Notes under the pieces: model-generated
Database searches by the model: none
Seen by the model: only the letters and a program-made list of their open reading frames with translations
Told to the model about the DNA's origin: nothing
Shown here: positions 18,811 to 27,171 of the stretch, one piece after another
Layout of the letters: the number at the start of each line of letters is the position of its first letter
Numbering within the stretch: the stretch's first letter is position 1
Source of the DNA: Phenylobacterium sp. SCN 70-31
GTDB taxonomy: Bacteria > Pseudomonadota > Alphaproteobacteria > Caulobacterales > Caulobacteraceae
DNA length: 64,000 bases
Direction of reading: 5' to 3'
Assembly (NCBI RefSeq): GCF_001724605.1
Contig: NZ_MEEX01000025.1
Coordinates: 1-64,000 of the forward strand
Program-made: the position numbers and the translations under genes

Positions 18811-19404
18811 ATGACACATCCTCTTCGACGTCTTGCCGTTGTGGCCGGCGCTGCGCTGCTCGCGAGTTGCGCGACAGTCACCCCCTATCAGCCGCAGGTC
18901 AGCCGTGGGCCGGTGGCCGGTGGCTACACCGACACCCAGGTGGAGCCTGACCGTCTCCGCGTCTCGTTTGCCGGCAACACCCTCACTTCCCGCGAGACCG
19001 TGGAGGTGGGACTGCTCTATCGGGCGGCAGAGCTCACCCTTGCGCGCGGGTACGATTGGTTTGAACTCGCCGACCGGGCCACCGACCGGAAGGCCTACGC
19101 CTCCGCCGTCGGCGCCTACGGGGGCATGTCGGCCTTCGGGGGCTGGGGCCACGGGTTCGGCCACGGATTCGGGCGCCACGGATTCGGACATGCCGGGACC
19201 TTTGGCTTCAGTCACGGCGGCGGCCTCTATCCCGGATGGGGCAGCGGGCTCGACATCCGGACCGCCGAGCGGTTCACCGCCACGGCGGAAATCCTCCTGC
19301 GGCGCGGCGCAAAGCCGTCCGGCGATCCGCGCGCCTTCGACGCCCGTGCGGTCCAGCAGAACCTCGAGCCGCTCATCCGGCGGCCCGCGGCGGCGGCCTC
19401 ATGA
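18811..19404 (+). CDS. CC0125/CC1285-type lipoprotein, second copy
   Basis: 197 residues with lipobox LLASC. It aligns with the lipoprotein at 13896: TPYQP, AGGYTDTQVEPDRLRVSFAGNTLTSRE, LLYRAAELTLARGYDWFELADRATDRK and the C-terminal FTATAEILLRRGAKPSGDPRAFDA. The middle differs: here it is Gly/Phe/His-rich (GWGHGFGHGFGRHGFGH). It ends with the ATGA overlap of the CusF-like gene, so both are translated together. Envelope location is predicted; function unknown. Confidence 0.82.
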   Translation: MTHPLRRLAVVAGAALLASCATVTPYQPQVSRGPVAGGYTDTQVEPDRLRVSFAGNTLTSRETVEVGLLYRAAELTLARGYDWFELADRATDRKAYASAVGAYGGMSAFGGWGHGFGHGFGRHGFGHAGTFGFSHGGGLYPGWGSGLDIRTAERFTATAEILLRRGAKPSGDPRAFDARAVQQNLEPLIRRPAAAAS

Positions 19405-19928
19405 TCCGCCCCCCGATGCCGACGCGCGCGGCCTCCACCCGGCGGTCGGTCGCGCCGCTTCTGCTGGTGGCGCTGATGGCGGCGACGCCGGCCCTCGCCC
19501 AATACGGTCGCGGCACAAGTGGTCGCCCCGGTCAGGGGCGTCCACCGCCGGTCTTCCGGGCGCCGAGCCGTCCGTCAACGCATGTGCGCAGTCCCCCGCC
19601 CCCGCCGCAGGCCCCCTTCAAGATGAGCGATGTGGTGGGGGTCGGGGTCGTGCAGTCCCTCGATATGGAGGCGGGGCGGGTCACCATCGCCTATGAGCCG
19701 ATCGAAAGCCTGAACTGGCCGGGTGGGACGAAGCCGTTCGCCGTCGCCAAATCGTCGCTCCTCGCCAGTGTGGCGCCCGGGGACAAGGTCCGCTTCCGTC
19801 TCGAGAGCCAGCAGATCGCCGACCTCAGGCCGTTCGCGCCGCGGCTGGCCGCGGGACCCGAGGTCCGCGCCCCCGACGGCGCCGACCCAAGCCCATCCGC
19901 CAACATCGTCCCGCGGCCTTGGCCATGA
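19401..19928 (+). CDS. Exported CusF-like domain protein, metal ligands lost
   Basis: 175 residues. Signal peptide (APLLLVALMAATPALA), a Gly/Arg/Pro-rich linker (GRGTSGRPGQGRPPP) and a CusF-type small barrel from about residue 78: GVGVVQSLDMEAGRVTIAYEPIESLNWPGGTKPF...GDKVRFRLESQQIADLRPF. CusF binds Cu/Ag through one His, two Met and a Trp; here the Trp (NWP) is kept, but the His position is Tyr and both Met positions are Gly and Lys. A copper role is therefore doubtful. The paralogue at 22530 has the same layout. Confidence 0.75.
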   Translation: MIRPPMPTRAASTRRSVAPLLLVALMAATPALAQYGRGTSGRPGQGRPPPVFRAPSRPSTHVRSPPPPPQAPFKMSDVVGVGVVQSLDMEAGRVTIAYEPIESLNWPGGTKPFAVAKSSLLASVAPGDKVRFRLESQQIADLRPFAPRLAAGPEVRAPDGADPSPSANIVPRPWP

Positions 19929-19990
19929 CCGGGCACGACGGCGGGCCGCGCGACTCGACCGCCCCCGATCGTTCGACAACGGAGATGCGA

Positions 19991-20215
19991 ATGAACCTCC
20001 TACAACGCACGCCGCGCCAGGCCGCCTGGCTCCTGGCCATCGTCCTGGCGCTCGGCGCCTGCGGAAAGATGGGGCCTCCAAATCGACCCGGCCCAATGTG
20101 GGGCGCTCCCGGCGAGAGTCCAAGTCCGACGCCGAAGCCGTCGCCGGGTATGGAAACGATTGACGCCCGCGATCGCGACCAACGCCAGGCGACCCCGCCG
20201 GAACCGCGATCGTGA
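19991..20215 (+). CDS. Small lipoprotein, LptM/YifL-like
   Basis: 74 residues from ATG 19991 (ACGGAG ribosome site); ATG 19985 is possible. The signal ends in the lipobox ALGAC and is followed at once by GKMGPPNRPGP, the short Cys-Gly-x-x-Gly-Pro pattern of LptM/YifL-type lipoproteins. The remaining tail is Pro/Ser-rich and charged. LptM assists assembly of the LPS translocon LptDE; whether this copy does so cannot be told. Confidence 0.6.
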   Translation: MNLLQRTPRQAAWLLAIVLALGACGKMGPPNRPGPMWGAPGESPSPTPKPSPGMETIDARDRDQRQATPPEPRS

Positions 20216-20273
20216 CGTTCGGATGGCGCGGGTGCCTGGGGCTGGGCGTCGCCCGCAGGGGGAGGCGGGGGTG

Positions 20274-20703
20274 ATGCGGGCACACGCCGGCCGTAGCGCC
20301 TCTGGCCTAGTGCTGGCCATCGGGGACGGCCCTGGACATCACGCCGCGCGACATGGCCGCCTCACGGGACGACAGACGCCGTGCGCACCGCGGAACGGAT
20401 TTCCTCGCCTCGGCCGGAGACGCGGTCCGGGCGCTGATCGGCGGCTTTGTGATGCAGATCGGTCCAACCTGCGCGGGCGAGGATCGCCTACTGTACGTCG
20501 AGATCGTCAGTCCCCCAACCGGCTACACGACCCGCGTCCTCTATGTCTCGCCGCGGCAGCGCCCCGGCGTTACGATGGACGCGGGCGCCGCCATCGGCCG
20601 GGCGCAGGACCTGGCCGCGCGCTGCCCGGGCGGCATGACCAACCGCATTCATGTCGAGTTCACCGGCCGACGCGGCGCGCGCCTGGCTCCTCTACGGTGC
20701 TGA
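20274..20703 (+). pseudogene. M23 (LytM) peptidase-like, frameshifted
   Basis: An ATG at 20274 with a good ribosome site starts a signal-like leader (MRAHAGRSASGLVLA). A frame change near 20310 is needed to reach the peptidase part, which reads TALDITPRD, HRGTDFLASAGDAVRALIGG, YVEIVSPPTGYTTRVLYVSP, IGRAQDLAARCPGGMTN and RIHVEF. The first zinc His and Asp (H-x3-D) are present; the usual HVH has become RIH, so a zinc ligand is lost as well. A downstream ATG at 20353 would give a 116-residue intact ORF without signal. Confidence 0.6.
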
Positions 20704-20724
20704 CCACCGCGGCGAGGCGCCGCC

Positions 20725-20838
20725 ATGGGTGATTCTCCGCGCGCGCCCGAGCGGCCATCGATCTGGGCGGTCCTGCTGCTCGTCGCCTCTCTGGTCTGTC
20801 TCGCCGCGCTCGTCATCATGGTCTGGGTCGGAAGCTGA
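20725..20838 (+). CDS. Predicted 37-residue membrane peptide
   Basis: ATG 20725 encodes MGDSPRAPERPS, then one long hydrophobic helix (IWAVLLLVASLVCLAALVIMVW) and VGS. GCGAGG precedes the start. It lies between the M23 relic and a degenerate exported-protein gene. No family recognised; single-helix peptides such as this often regulate or stabilise larger membrane proteins. Confidence 0.45.
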   Translation: MGDSPRAPERPSIWAVLLLVASLVCLAALVIMVWVGS

Positions 20839-20840
20839 TC

Positions 20841-21245
20841 ATGCGGCTCCAGTCTTGGCCGCAGAGTGTGATGGTCACAGCCCGCCTGGGCGTGCGTCCG
20901 CTCGCCCCGCCAGCCTGTGCGACCCCGCGGCTCAATCCGCCAGTCGAACAGCAGGTCCCGTGGGGGTGCGGCGCTCGCCGCCCACGACACGGACCGGCGA
21001 CGGCCTGGTCCAGCGCGGCCGGGTCTGGAGCCGCGGCGCGACCCCGCCGCAGAATTGTATCCGCAGAGCGGGGGGCGGCGACGGGCGAGGTGACCGCCGC
21101 GGTCTCCAGGTCCCTGCTTAACCTCGCCCTTTTGCTGCCAGCCCTGCGCGACTATGACCTCGTCACGCCGTGGACGCTGGCGCCGGACGACCGCGTGCGC
21201 CTGTGCGGGCCGCGCGCTTGTGCGCGGCGACCCTATGACCTCTGA
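20841..21245 (+). pseudogene. Degenerate relative of the exported protein at 59895
   Basis: The C-terminal part (RDYDLVTPWTLAPDDRVRLCGPRACA) resembles YTVTAPWRLEPGDRVRVCAQRGDGPC in the intact protein at 59895. Upstream, related pieces (RRSPPTTRTGDGLVQRGRVWSRG) sit in another frame, so at least one frameshift is likely. The in-frame ORF of 134 residues has no signal peptide. Function unknown. Confidence 0.4.
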
Positions 21246-21295
21246 ACCCCCTCGTCGCTCGCCGGAACCGCCGGCGCTTTTGGAAGGATCCGCCC

Positions 21296-21805
21296 ATGCC
21301 TGTCCGCTCTCGCCCCCTGGTCCACTGGGCGTTCGTCGCCGGCCTTGGAATAGGCGGCCTGACCCTCGGCGCCTGTACGCCCATCGTGGCCTATTCCGGG
21401 TTCCAGGCCATCGATTCCCAGCCCAAGGACCTCCAGATCGGCGTCGACACCAAGTCGACCGTCCGCGCCAAGCTGGGATCGCCGTCGGTGCAGTCGACCT
21501 TCGATCCCAACGTCTGGTTCTACATCAGCCAGGTGAAGCAACGGGTTGCGTTCCGGCGGCCGCAGGTGATCAGCCGGCAGGTGACGGCGCTGACGTTTGA
21601 TCGGGAGACCGAGATGGTCAGAAAGATCGAGAGCCTCGACTTGGGCGATGGCAAGCAGATCGCCTTCAGCGGCCGCGAGACTCCTACCCGCGGCCGGGAG
21701 ATGACCGTCCTTGAGCAGCTCCTCGGCAGCGTCGGCCGCGGCACGATGTTGCCGAACCAGGACCAGGGCGTGCCGGGGACCCGACCCGGCGACCGGCGGC
21801 GGTAG
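21296..21805 (+). CDS. BamE/SmpA-like outer-membrane lipoprotein
   Basis: 169 residues. The signal ends in the lipobox TLGAC. The domain resembles BamE: GFQAIDSQPKDLQIGVDTKSTVRAKLGSPSVQSTFDPNVWFYISQ, including the start of the fold at a GxPS-type turn, then a strand-rich part (QVTALTFDRETEMVRKIESLDL). Length is in the family range. BamE stabilises the BAM complex that folds outer-membrane barrels. As the housekeeping copy is normally elsewhere, this may be a second, stress-linked BamE. Confidence 0.8.
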   Translation: MPVRSRPLVHWAFVAGLGIGGLTLGACTPIVAYSGFQAIDSQPKDLQIGVDTKSTVRAKLGSPSVQSTFDPNVWFYISQVKQRVAFRRPQVISRQVTALTFDRETEMVRKIESLDLGDGKQIAFSGRETPTRGREMTVLEQLLGSVGRGTMLPNQDQGVPGTRPGDRRR

Positions 21806-21870
21806 CATGGACCTAACCCGAGACCAGCGCGGTGTGGTGCGCGCTGCGCCGACGGGTCCCAAGGGTACGC

Positions 21871-22533
21871 TCAAGGTTCGTTGCCACCCATCAGTGGGCG
21901 TCCGGGGCGCGCGCACCTGTTGAGCCGACTTGGAGCAGGCTCACCCCGCTGAGCCGTGCGATCCCAGGGGCCTTGCCGGCAATCGGCCGCCCGTCCCGGC
22001 CCGCTGAGATCGAGGCTCAGCCCCAGCGATCGTCCTGGATGCGCGCCATAGCCGTACCCGCTGTCATACCCATTCCCGCTGCCATAGCCATAGCCATGGC
22101 CCCGACCACCCTGCGTCTCCTGCACGAAGATGCTCAGATTTCCGTCGCGCCCCACCGGAATGTCGCTCTGGACGTAGGCGCTGCGGTAGCCGCCGGTGCC
22201 GACGGCGACCCCAACCTGGCCGTGGATCTGCCGGGGAGGCCTGTCTTCCTGCCGATCGAGGGCCTCGGCGTCCTGCCAGGGCGTCGTGGGAGACGCGCGA
22301 AGGAAGGCGTCGATCTGCTCGCTGGTGGTCATCGGCGCCGACGGGGGCTTGGCGGCGGAGGGCGCCAACGTGACCGGCGGATTGGTGGGCGACGGTGCGA
22401 CGCGCGCGGTCGCGATGGGCTCTTGTTCGGCGGCGTTCGCCGACGCCGCCTGCGCCGTGGCCGAGAGGCCCAAGGCGAGCACGATTGCCAAGGGCGCTCT
22501 GATGGCGATTCTCCGTGGTGATAAGGCTCTCAT
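21871..22533 (-). CDS. Exported hypothetical protein, last gene of a three-gene operon
   Basis: 220 residues from ATG 22533, which overlaps the stop of the upstream CusF-like gene (ATGA). Signal peptide (AIRAPLAIVLALGLSATAQA), Ala/Pro-rich linker, then a helix (TTSEQIDAFLRAS) and a strand-rich region (IHGQVGVAVGTGGYRSAYVQSDIPVGRDGNLSIFVQETQG) that resembles an outer-surface beta sheet, then a Gly/Tyr stretch. No family recognised. The conserved-looking GLSLDLSG near the end precedes a poor-quality tail, so the true stop may once have been earlier. Confidence 0.6.
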   Translation of the reverse strand: MRALSPRRIAIRAPLAIVLALGLSATAQAASANAAEQEPIATARVAPSPTNPPVTLAPSAAKPPSAPMTTSEQIDAFLRASPTTPWQDAEALDRQEDRPPRQIHGQVGVAVGTGGYRSAYVQSDIPVGRDGNLSIFVQETQGGRGHGYGYGSGNGYDSGYGYGAHPGRSLGLSLDLSGPGRAADCRQGPWDRTAQRGEPAPSRLNRCARPGRPLMGGNEP

Positions 22534-23039
22534 TGTCGCCTTCCGGCTCCGTTCGCGGCCGCGGACCGATCGGAGGGCGTTTGCCCCTGCGCGTTCTGGC
22601 CAGGCGTGAAGGGCTTCAAGTCCGCGATCTGCTGGCTCTCCAGCCGGAAGCGGACCTTCTCGCCGGGCACGACACCTTCGAGCAACGCGCTCTTGGCAAC
22701 CTGGAACGGCATGGTTCCCGCGGGCCAATTGATGCCTTCGATGGGTTCATAGGCGATCGTAACCCGCCCACCGGGGACATCGATGGCCTGGACGACCCCG
22801 ACGCCGAAGATGGAGCTCATGTTGATCGGCGCTTGCCGGGGCGGGGGTACGGCCGGTCGAGACCGAGGTGGCGGCCCGCTCGGGGCGCGCGAGGCCGGCG
22901 GCCGTCCCTGGCCCGGTCGACCTGACTGTCCCCGGCCGTACTGGGCGACCGCGGGTCTCGCGGCGGAGAGACAGGCCGCCAACATGAGCAGGACGCACCG
23001 TGCTCGCGCGCGATCATGGCGTTTGCGAGGGGTGGCCAT
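22530..23039 (-). CDS. Exported CusF-like domain protein, partly altered metal site
   Basis: 169 residues; signal CVLLMLAACLSAARPAVA, Gly/Arg/Pro linker (YGRGQSGRPGQGRPPASRA), CusF-like barrel from about residue 78: GVGVVQAIDVPGGRVTIAYEPIEGINWPAGTMPF...GEKVRFRLESQQIADLKPF. Relative to CusF the Trp and the second Met (T-M-P-F) are kept, while the His is Tyr and the first Met is Gly. Paralogue at 19401. Overlaps its downstream gene and lies 2 bp after the upstream lipoprotein gene, so the three are one operon. Confidence 0.75.
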   Translation of the reverse strand: MATPRKRHDRARARCVLLMLAACLSAARPAVAQYGRGQSGRPGQGRPPASRAPSGPPPRSRPAVPPPRQAPINMSSIFGVGVVQAIDVPGGRVTIAYEPIEGINWPAGTMPFQVAKSALLEGVVPGEKVRFRLESQQIADLKPFTPGQNAQGQTPSDRSAAANGAGRRQ

Positions 23040-23041
23040 CG

Positions 23042-23491
23042 TCAGTGCCGCCCCCCGCCGTGGTGACCGCCGGCACCGTGCCCGCCGCCGCGATGACCTC
23101 CGCCGCCGCTCGACCCGCCGCCGTAGTGTCCGAATCCGAAGGCGCTGAAGACCGGACGGGCGTAGTAGGACCGACCATAGTAGCCGGACGGATAATATCG
23201 CGACGACGCATAGGCTGGGGGGCGTGTGGCGGCGACGATACAGACCGGTGCCGACGGCGGTGCGGCGCCTGCTGAAGCACCTGCGGCGATGTCAGACGGC
23301 GCCGCCTCGCCCGGGGCCGTCGCGATCGAAGGGAGCGAAGCCGGCGCGCCCGTGAGGATGGCGCCTGGCGTGTCGCACGGAACGACATAGTAGGCGATCC
23401 GCTGCGGAGCCTGCGGATAGGTTGCGCAGGCGCCCAGCATTCCGCTCGCGATCGCCAAGATTGCGCCGAAATGGATACGCGACGTCATCAT
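23042..23491 (-). CDS. Gly/His-rich lipoprotein, YYVVPC family
   Basis: 149 residues. Signal with lipobox MLGAC. The mature protein starts with a short conserved block (QRIAYYVVPCDTPGAILTG) also seen in the protein at 49578 (YYVVPCGAPGAIA), then a Pro/Ala linker with one more Cys (PVCIVAA), a Tyr-rich part (SSRYYPSGYYGRSYYARP) and a tail of GGGH repeats. The two Cys could form a disulfide and the tail could bind Ni, Cu or Zn. First gene of the three-gene minus-strand operon. Confidence 0.7.
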   Translation of the reverse strand: MMTSRIHFGAILAIASGMLGACATYPQAPQRIAYYVVPCDTPGAILTGAPASLPSIATAPGEAAPSDIAAGASAGAAPPSAPVCIVAATRPPAYASSRYYPSGYYGRSYYARPVFSAFGFGHYGGGSSGGGGHRGGGHGAGGHHGGGRH

Positions 23492-23623
23492 GATCCTACA
23501 CGCGATTACACAGCCGGATCATGCGCCCGTTAGATGGAGACACCTACAATTTTGCTTGGGGACGGCGCGGGGGCGCTCGTGGATTTCTGGACCCAGAGCT
23601 TTCAGGCCCCGGGACCCGGGTTT

Positions 23624-23854
23624 CTAGTGAGCTGGATTACTTCGCGCAAAGCTTCGCAGCTCCCCGCCAGGCTGCTGGAGAAGGATTTCGACGGGTCGTC
23701 CGCTCCCTTCCGCCGCCGCGGCGAACCTCAGCGCCGCCTCTTCCGCGTCGACCCTATAGGAAAAGTCTCCCACCGAACCCCCGTCGGAGATCACACGCCA
23801 GCCATCGCCGATGCGAAGTATGGCGATCGAAATCGAGACAGCCGGATGTTCCAT
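23624..23854 (-). CDS. Small DUF2188-like protein
   Basis: 76 residues from ATG 23854, selected because GGAGGTGTC stands immediately before it. The sequence SISIAILRIGDGWRVISDGGSVGDFSYRVDAEEAALRFAAAAEGSGRPVEILLQQPGGEL has the strand-turn-helix-strand layout of DUF2188: an aromatic GDGW, then a helix with AEEAALRFA and a final strand. A similar small protein is encoded at 50130. Cytoplasmic; function unknown. Confidence 0.55.
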   Translation of the reverse strand: MEHPAVSISIAILRIGDGWRVISDGGSVGDFSYRVDAEEAALRFAAAAEGSGRPVEILLQQPGGELRSFARSNPAH

Positions 23855-24021
23855 GACACCTCCATGCACGAGCCCGAACAGTAGTGAGACTGTCCGTCCC
23901 GAAAGCCAACATGACCCGTCCGATGGGCGCGACCCCCGGACGGCTCAAGGAGGTCGGGTCGCTCCTACGCCGCAGGATGAGCGGTACGAAGTTATCGCGG
24001 GTTTTTCGGGTCGATGTAGGC

Positions 24022-24705
24022 TCAGGGAGCGGCTTTCGACGCGAACGGCGCATTCGGCCGCGCTTGGGCGGCGGGCACATTGGCAACGACGCTTGCCTCG
24101 TTGCCCGGCTGCCCGCCTTGGATCAATTCATAGAAGCCGCTTAGTCGGAGCTTCACCACCACGGGGTTTTCGCTCGAGTTGGAGAACTGCCATCCCTCGA
24201 TCCCGTCGAACGGCGCGGTGATGGCTCCCTGCTGCTTGAGGCCGAACGCCTGCTTGTAGCTGGCGACCGACATGGTCTCGCCGGGCTTCGGGGTCGTGTG
24301 GCCGTGCTGGTCGAAGTGGACGTCGCGCGGCTCGCTCGTGCCGGTGACCTCCCACGCGAAGGTCAGCGTGGCCCCCTGCTTCATCCGCACCTTGTACTCC
24401 AATTCGGAGTTGTCGTTGCCAGTGAGGAAACCGCCGAGCGGGATCTCCACCACGTCCTGCCGGTAGGGCACATCGTACTCGCGCGCATAGGCCATGGATC
24501 TCGCGCGCGTGCTGACGGTCTTCTCTTCGGGCGCCCACAAGCGGACGATGCCCGTGAGCTTCCCGACTCCGAGCGGATCGACGTTGTACTCAGCGGGCAA
24601 GATCCCACCGCACACGATGAGAATGGCCGCAACCAGCGCTCCAACCGTCCCGACGAGGAGGCGGCCGCGCGGCATCGGGCGGGTCGGTTGCAGATTCGCC
24701 GTCAT
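24022..24705 (-). CDS. RND-associated transmembrane anchor protein
   Basis: 227 residues. One N-terminal TM helix (LLVGTVGALVAAILIVCGGILPAEYNVDP) is followed by a soluble periplasmic domain: LEYKVRMKQGATLTFAWEVTGTSEPRDVHFDQHGHTTPKPGETMSVASYKQ, a beta-rich fold with H-F-D-Q-H-G-H that could chelate metal, and GIEGWQFSNSSENPVVVKLRLSGFY. The PAEY-VDP motif and domain order match the paralogue at 60852. ATG overlaps the HupE stop (ATGA). Such HupE-anchor pairs accompany HME-RND operons; the biochemical role is not known. Confidence 0.82.
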   Translation of the reverse strand: MTANLQPTRPMPRGRLLVGTVGALVAAILIVCGGILPAEYNVDPLGVGKLTGIVRLWAPEEKTVSTRARSMAYAREYDVPYRQDVVEIPLGGFLTGNDNSELEYKVRMKQGATLTFAWEVTGTSEPRDVHFDQHGHTTPKPGETMSVASYKQAFGLKQQGAITAPFDGIEGWQFSNSSENPVVVKLRLSGFYELIQGGQPGNEASVVANVPAAQARPNAPFASKAAP

Positions 24706-25418
24706 GAGGCAGGTCCCCCGAAGATGAAGTCGCCGATCTGCTGGCCGCACAGGACGAAGCCGGCCAGCATGAGGAGCACGTTGGCGCCGGCCGCCATTGG
24801 CTCGAACGTCCTTGTGCGGCGCCAGACGGTCATCGCCACCAGGATCAGCGATAGCGCGATGATCTGGCCAAGTTCCACGCCGACATTGAACGAAACAAGG
24901 TTCGTCAGCAGTCCCTCCCGGTTGAGCTTCAACGCCTGGAGCTTGGTGGCCAGGCCGAAGCCATGGATAAGCCCGAACCCGAACACCGCTGCCTTCGCAT
25001 TCGGCTGCACGCCGAACAGGGACTGGAAGCCGGCTAGATTGTCGAACGCCTTGTAAGCCACGGACAGCCCGATCACCGCGTCGACCAGACGGCTGTCGAT
25101 GTGCAGGCCGAAGAAAACCCCCGCCAGCAGGGTGATCGAGTGGCCGAGCGAGAAGAGGCTGACGTAGAGCGCAATCTGGCGCAGCCGGAAGAGGAAGAAG
25201 ATCACGCCCACCAGGAACAGGAGGTGGTCGTAGCCCGTCACCATGTGCTTGGCGCCGAGGTAGAGGAAGGGAAAGGGGTCGGGCCCACGGGTGGCGGCGA
25301 CGAAGGCGGCATCCGAGCCGCCGATCGCGTGCGCGGCGGCGGGGCCGGCCACGCATGCCGTTAGCCCAGCGGCGAGAAGCGCCGCCGAAAGTCTTCTCGA
25401 TCTGCCACGCCCCTGCAC
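24702..25418 (-). CDS. HupE/UreJ-family membrane protein
   Basis: 238 residues if the GTG at 25418 is taken; this makes it exactly as long as its paralogue at 61505. Signal or first helix (LSAALLAAGLTACVAGPAAAH), then FLYLGAKHMVTGYDHLLFLVGVIFFLF with the HupE signature (H..TGYDHL), SLGHSITLLAG, IHGFGLATKLQ and a further TM pair ending GQQIGDFIFGG. HupE/UreJ proteins are nickel or cobalt permeases; here the pairing with RND and anchor genes suggests a role in cation movement across the inner membrane. The RND partner is missing from this copy of the locus. Confidence 0.85.
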   Translation of the reverse strand: MQGRGRSRRLSAALLAAGLTACVAGPAAAHAIGGSDAAFVAATRGPDPFPFLYLGAKHMVTGYDHLLFLVGVIFFLFRLRQIALYVSLFSLGHSITLLAGVFFGLHIDSRLVDAVIGLSVAYKAFDNLAGFQSLFGVQPNAKAAVFGFGLIHGFGLATKLQALKLNREGLLTNLVSFNVGVELGQIIALSLILVAMTVWRRTRTFEPMAAGANVLLMLAGFVLCGQQIGDFIFGGPAS

Positions 25419-25741
25419 CGCCCCTGCATAGCGAAAGTCTGGGCTTTTCACAGCGGGGGCTTCATACTTGGCGTCGAACCTCGAGTCCGACAGTTGAGAT
25501 GGTAGAGGTGGTGTCCACTCGGTCATCCCGGGTGACGCGCATGGACGGACAGGACGCATCGGCTCCAAACCCGAGGAGACTTGGGACTGGGATTGCAGTG
25601 TGACCGCTACGAGATCGTCGAGCGAATCCTGCGCGCGGACACCCGCAAGTACATCCGGGGTAGGTCTCTGAGGACCGGTCCGCGCCGCTTCACGATTCGC
25701 CCCAAGGCCTTGACGATGGCCGCGACGTCGAACGCGAGACG
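25419..25741 (+). other. Intergenic region without a supported gene
   Basis: 323 bp between the HupE and APC genes. A plus-strand fragment near 25595-25740 reads CDRYEIVERILRADTRKYIRG and ends at a stop, which looks protein-like, but it has no start, ribosome site or family and is probably a relic. No promoter is obvious. Confidence 0.4.
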
Positions 25742-27043
25742 CTAATCCGCCGATCGACGGCGGACGAGCGCGTAGGGGATCGCCCCGGCCAAGATGGCGA
25801 TCAGGAACGTCACATAGACTTTCCACTCATATTGCGCGGCCAGCAGCAGGGAGGCGGCGACTCCAAGCCCGGCCGTCACCGGGAAACGCCCAATCGAGGG
25901 CGCCTTGAACGGCCGTTTCAGATTGGGGTTGCTGTAGCGCAGGATGATGACGGCAGCGTTCACGCTGGCGAACACCAGGGTGACGCCGAGCGACGAGAGG
26001 CTGGCGACGAACTTCACCTCGCCCAGGACGGCGAAGATGCACGCCGCGGCCAGCATGACGACAGCCCCGATCCATGGGCTCTTGCTCCTGCCGAGCGTAC
26101 GCTGCAGCGCCTTCGGGAGGTCGCCGGCCCGGGCCGTGCCAAACAGCAGCCGGCTGCCGGAGATCGACGCATTGAGCACGGCGTTCGCGGTCGCGAGCAG
26201 GGCGGCCCCGGTGATGATCACTGCCGCCCATCGTCCGAGTTGGCCGGCAGCCGCAACAAGGGGGAAGTCCGACGATGCGATGCTCCGCGCGTCGACCAGG
26301 GCCAGGACGCCAAAGATCACCACGATATAGACTGCGGTCGTCACGCAAAGAGCGACCATGAAGGCGCGCCAGATGTCGCGGCCTGGATTCTTCGCCTCCT
26401 CCGAGAGCGTCGCCATGTGCTCGTAGCCGGAGTAGATGAAGAACACGAGCGCAGCGCCTTGCAGCACGCCGCCCCATTCCTGAGGAGCCGCAATCTTCGA
26501 CGGCAGCGCCGCGCCTTTGAGGCTGAAGGCAAACACGGCAAACGCGATCAGGCAGAGGACCTGGATCGTCGTCAGCACGGCGCTCACGGAAGACGCCTTG
26601 GTCACGCCGGCAACATTGATCCCGGTAGCGAGCGCCATCAGCCCAAGCGCCACCAGCACCGGGGGCAGCGCCACAAAGGTCTGGAGGTAGTTGCCGAAGG
26701 TCAGGCCGACGGTGGCGAAGGTGGCCGCGCCGTGGACCGCGATGAACAGTCCGACCGCGAAGGCGACGGCGGGCGCTTTCGGCAGCGCCTGGCGCAGGAA
26801 GCTGTGCTCGGCGCCGGCGCTCGGCATTGCGGAGGCAAGTTCCGCGTAGGAAAGGCCGGAGAAGGCCGAGATCACGGCGGCGAGCAGAAAGCTTGCCCAG
26901 ATCGCCTCGCCCGCGGCGCCTGCGGCCGGGCCGATCACGGAGTAGATCCCGGCCCCGATGATTGTGCCCACGCCGTACAGAGACAGCCGACCGAACCCGA
27001 GGGTCTTCGCCAATCCGCCGCGCAGGTTCATAGTTGCAGTCAT
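25742..27043 (-). CDS. APC-superfamily amino-acid/polyamine permease
   Basis: 433 residues from ATG 27043 (or 429 from 27031), twelve hydrophobic segments. The N-terminal signature LSLYGVGTIIGAGIYSVIGPAAG is the APC substrate-binding GxGI motif. FSGLSYAELASAMPSAGAEHSFLRQAL matches the conserved TM2-TM3 region, and IYSGYEHMATLSEEAKNPGRDIWRAF the TM6 loop. Length fits the family. The substrate is not readable; amino acids or polyamines are typical. No metal link visible, so it may be cargo. Confidence 0.88.
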   Translation of the reverse strand: MTATMNLRGGLAKTLGFGRLSLYGVGTIIGAGIYSVIGPAAGAAGEAIWASFLLAAVISAFSGLSYAELASAMPSAGAEHSFLRQALPKAPAVAFAVGLFIAVHGAATFATVGLTFGNYLQTFVALPPVLVALGLMALATGINVAGVTKASSVSAVLTTIQVLCLIAFAVFAFSLKGAALPSKIAAPQEWGGVLQGAALVFFIYSGYEHMATLSEEAKNPGRDIWRAFMVALCVTTAVYIVVIFGVLALVDARSIASSDFPLVAAAGQLGRWAAVIITGAALLATANAVLNASISGSRLLFGTARAGDLPKALQRTLGRSKSPWIGAVVMLAAACIFAVLGEVKFVASLSSLGVTLVFASVNAAVIILRYSNPNLKRPFKAPSIGRFPVTAGLGVAASLLLAAQYEWKVYVTFLIAILAGAIPYALVRRRSAD

Positions 27044-27171
27044 TGGGGGTCTCACGGCGAAGGTTGCGCCTGAAACGCCGTGCCGCCGCATTCGATGCGA
27101 AGGGAGCGGCGGCTTGACGGCCATCGCGGCCCCCCGGAGGTTGGCCACCATGTGCACTGGATCCTCGCGCC

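Noticed and set aside
25832-27073. Long plus-strand frame opposite the APC permease
   Set aside because: Antisense of a clear permease; composition (Arg, Gly, His) is typical of shadow frames in GC-rich DNA.
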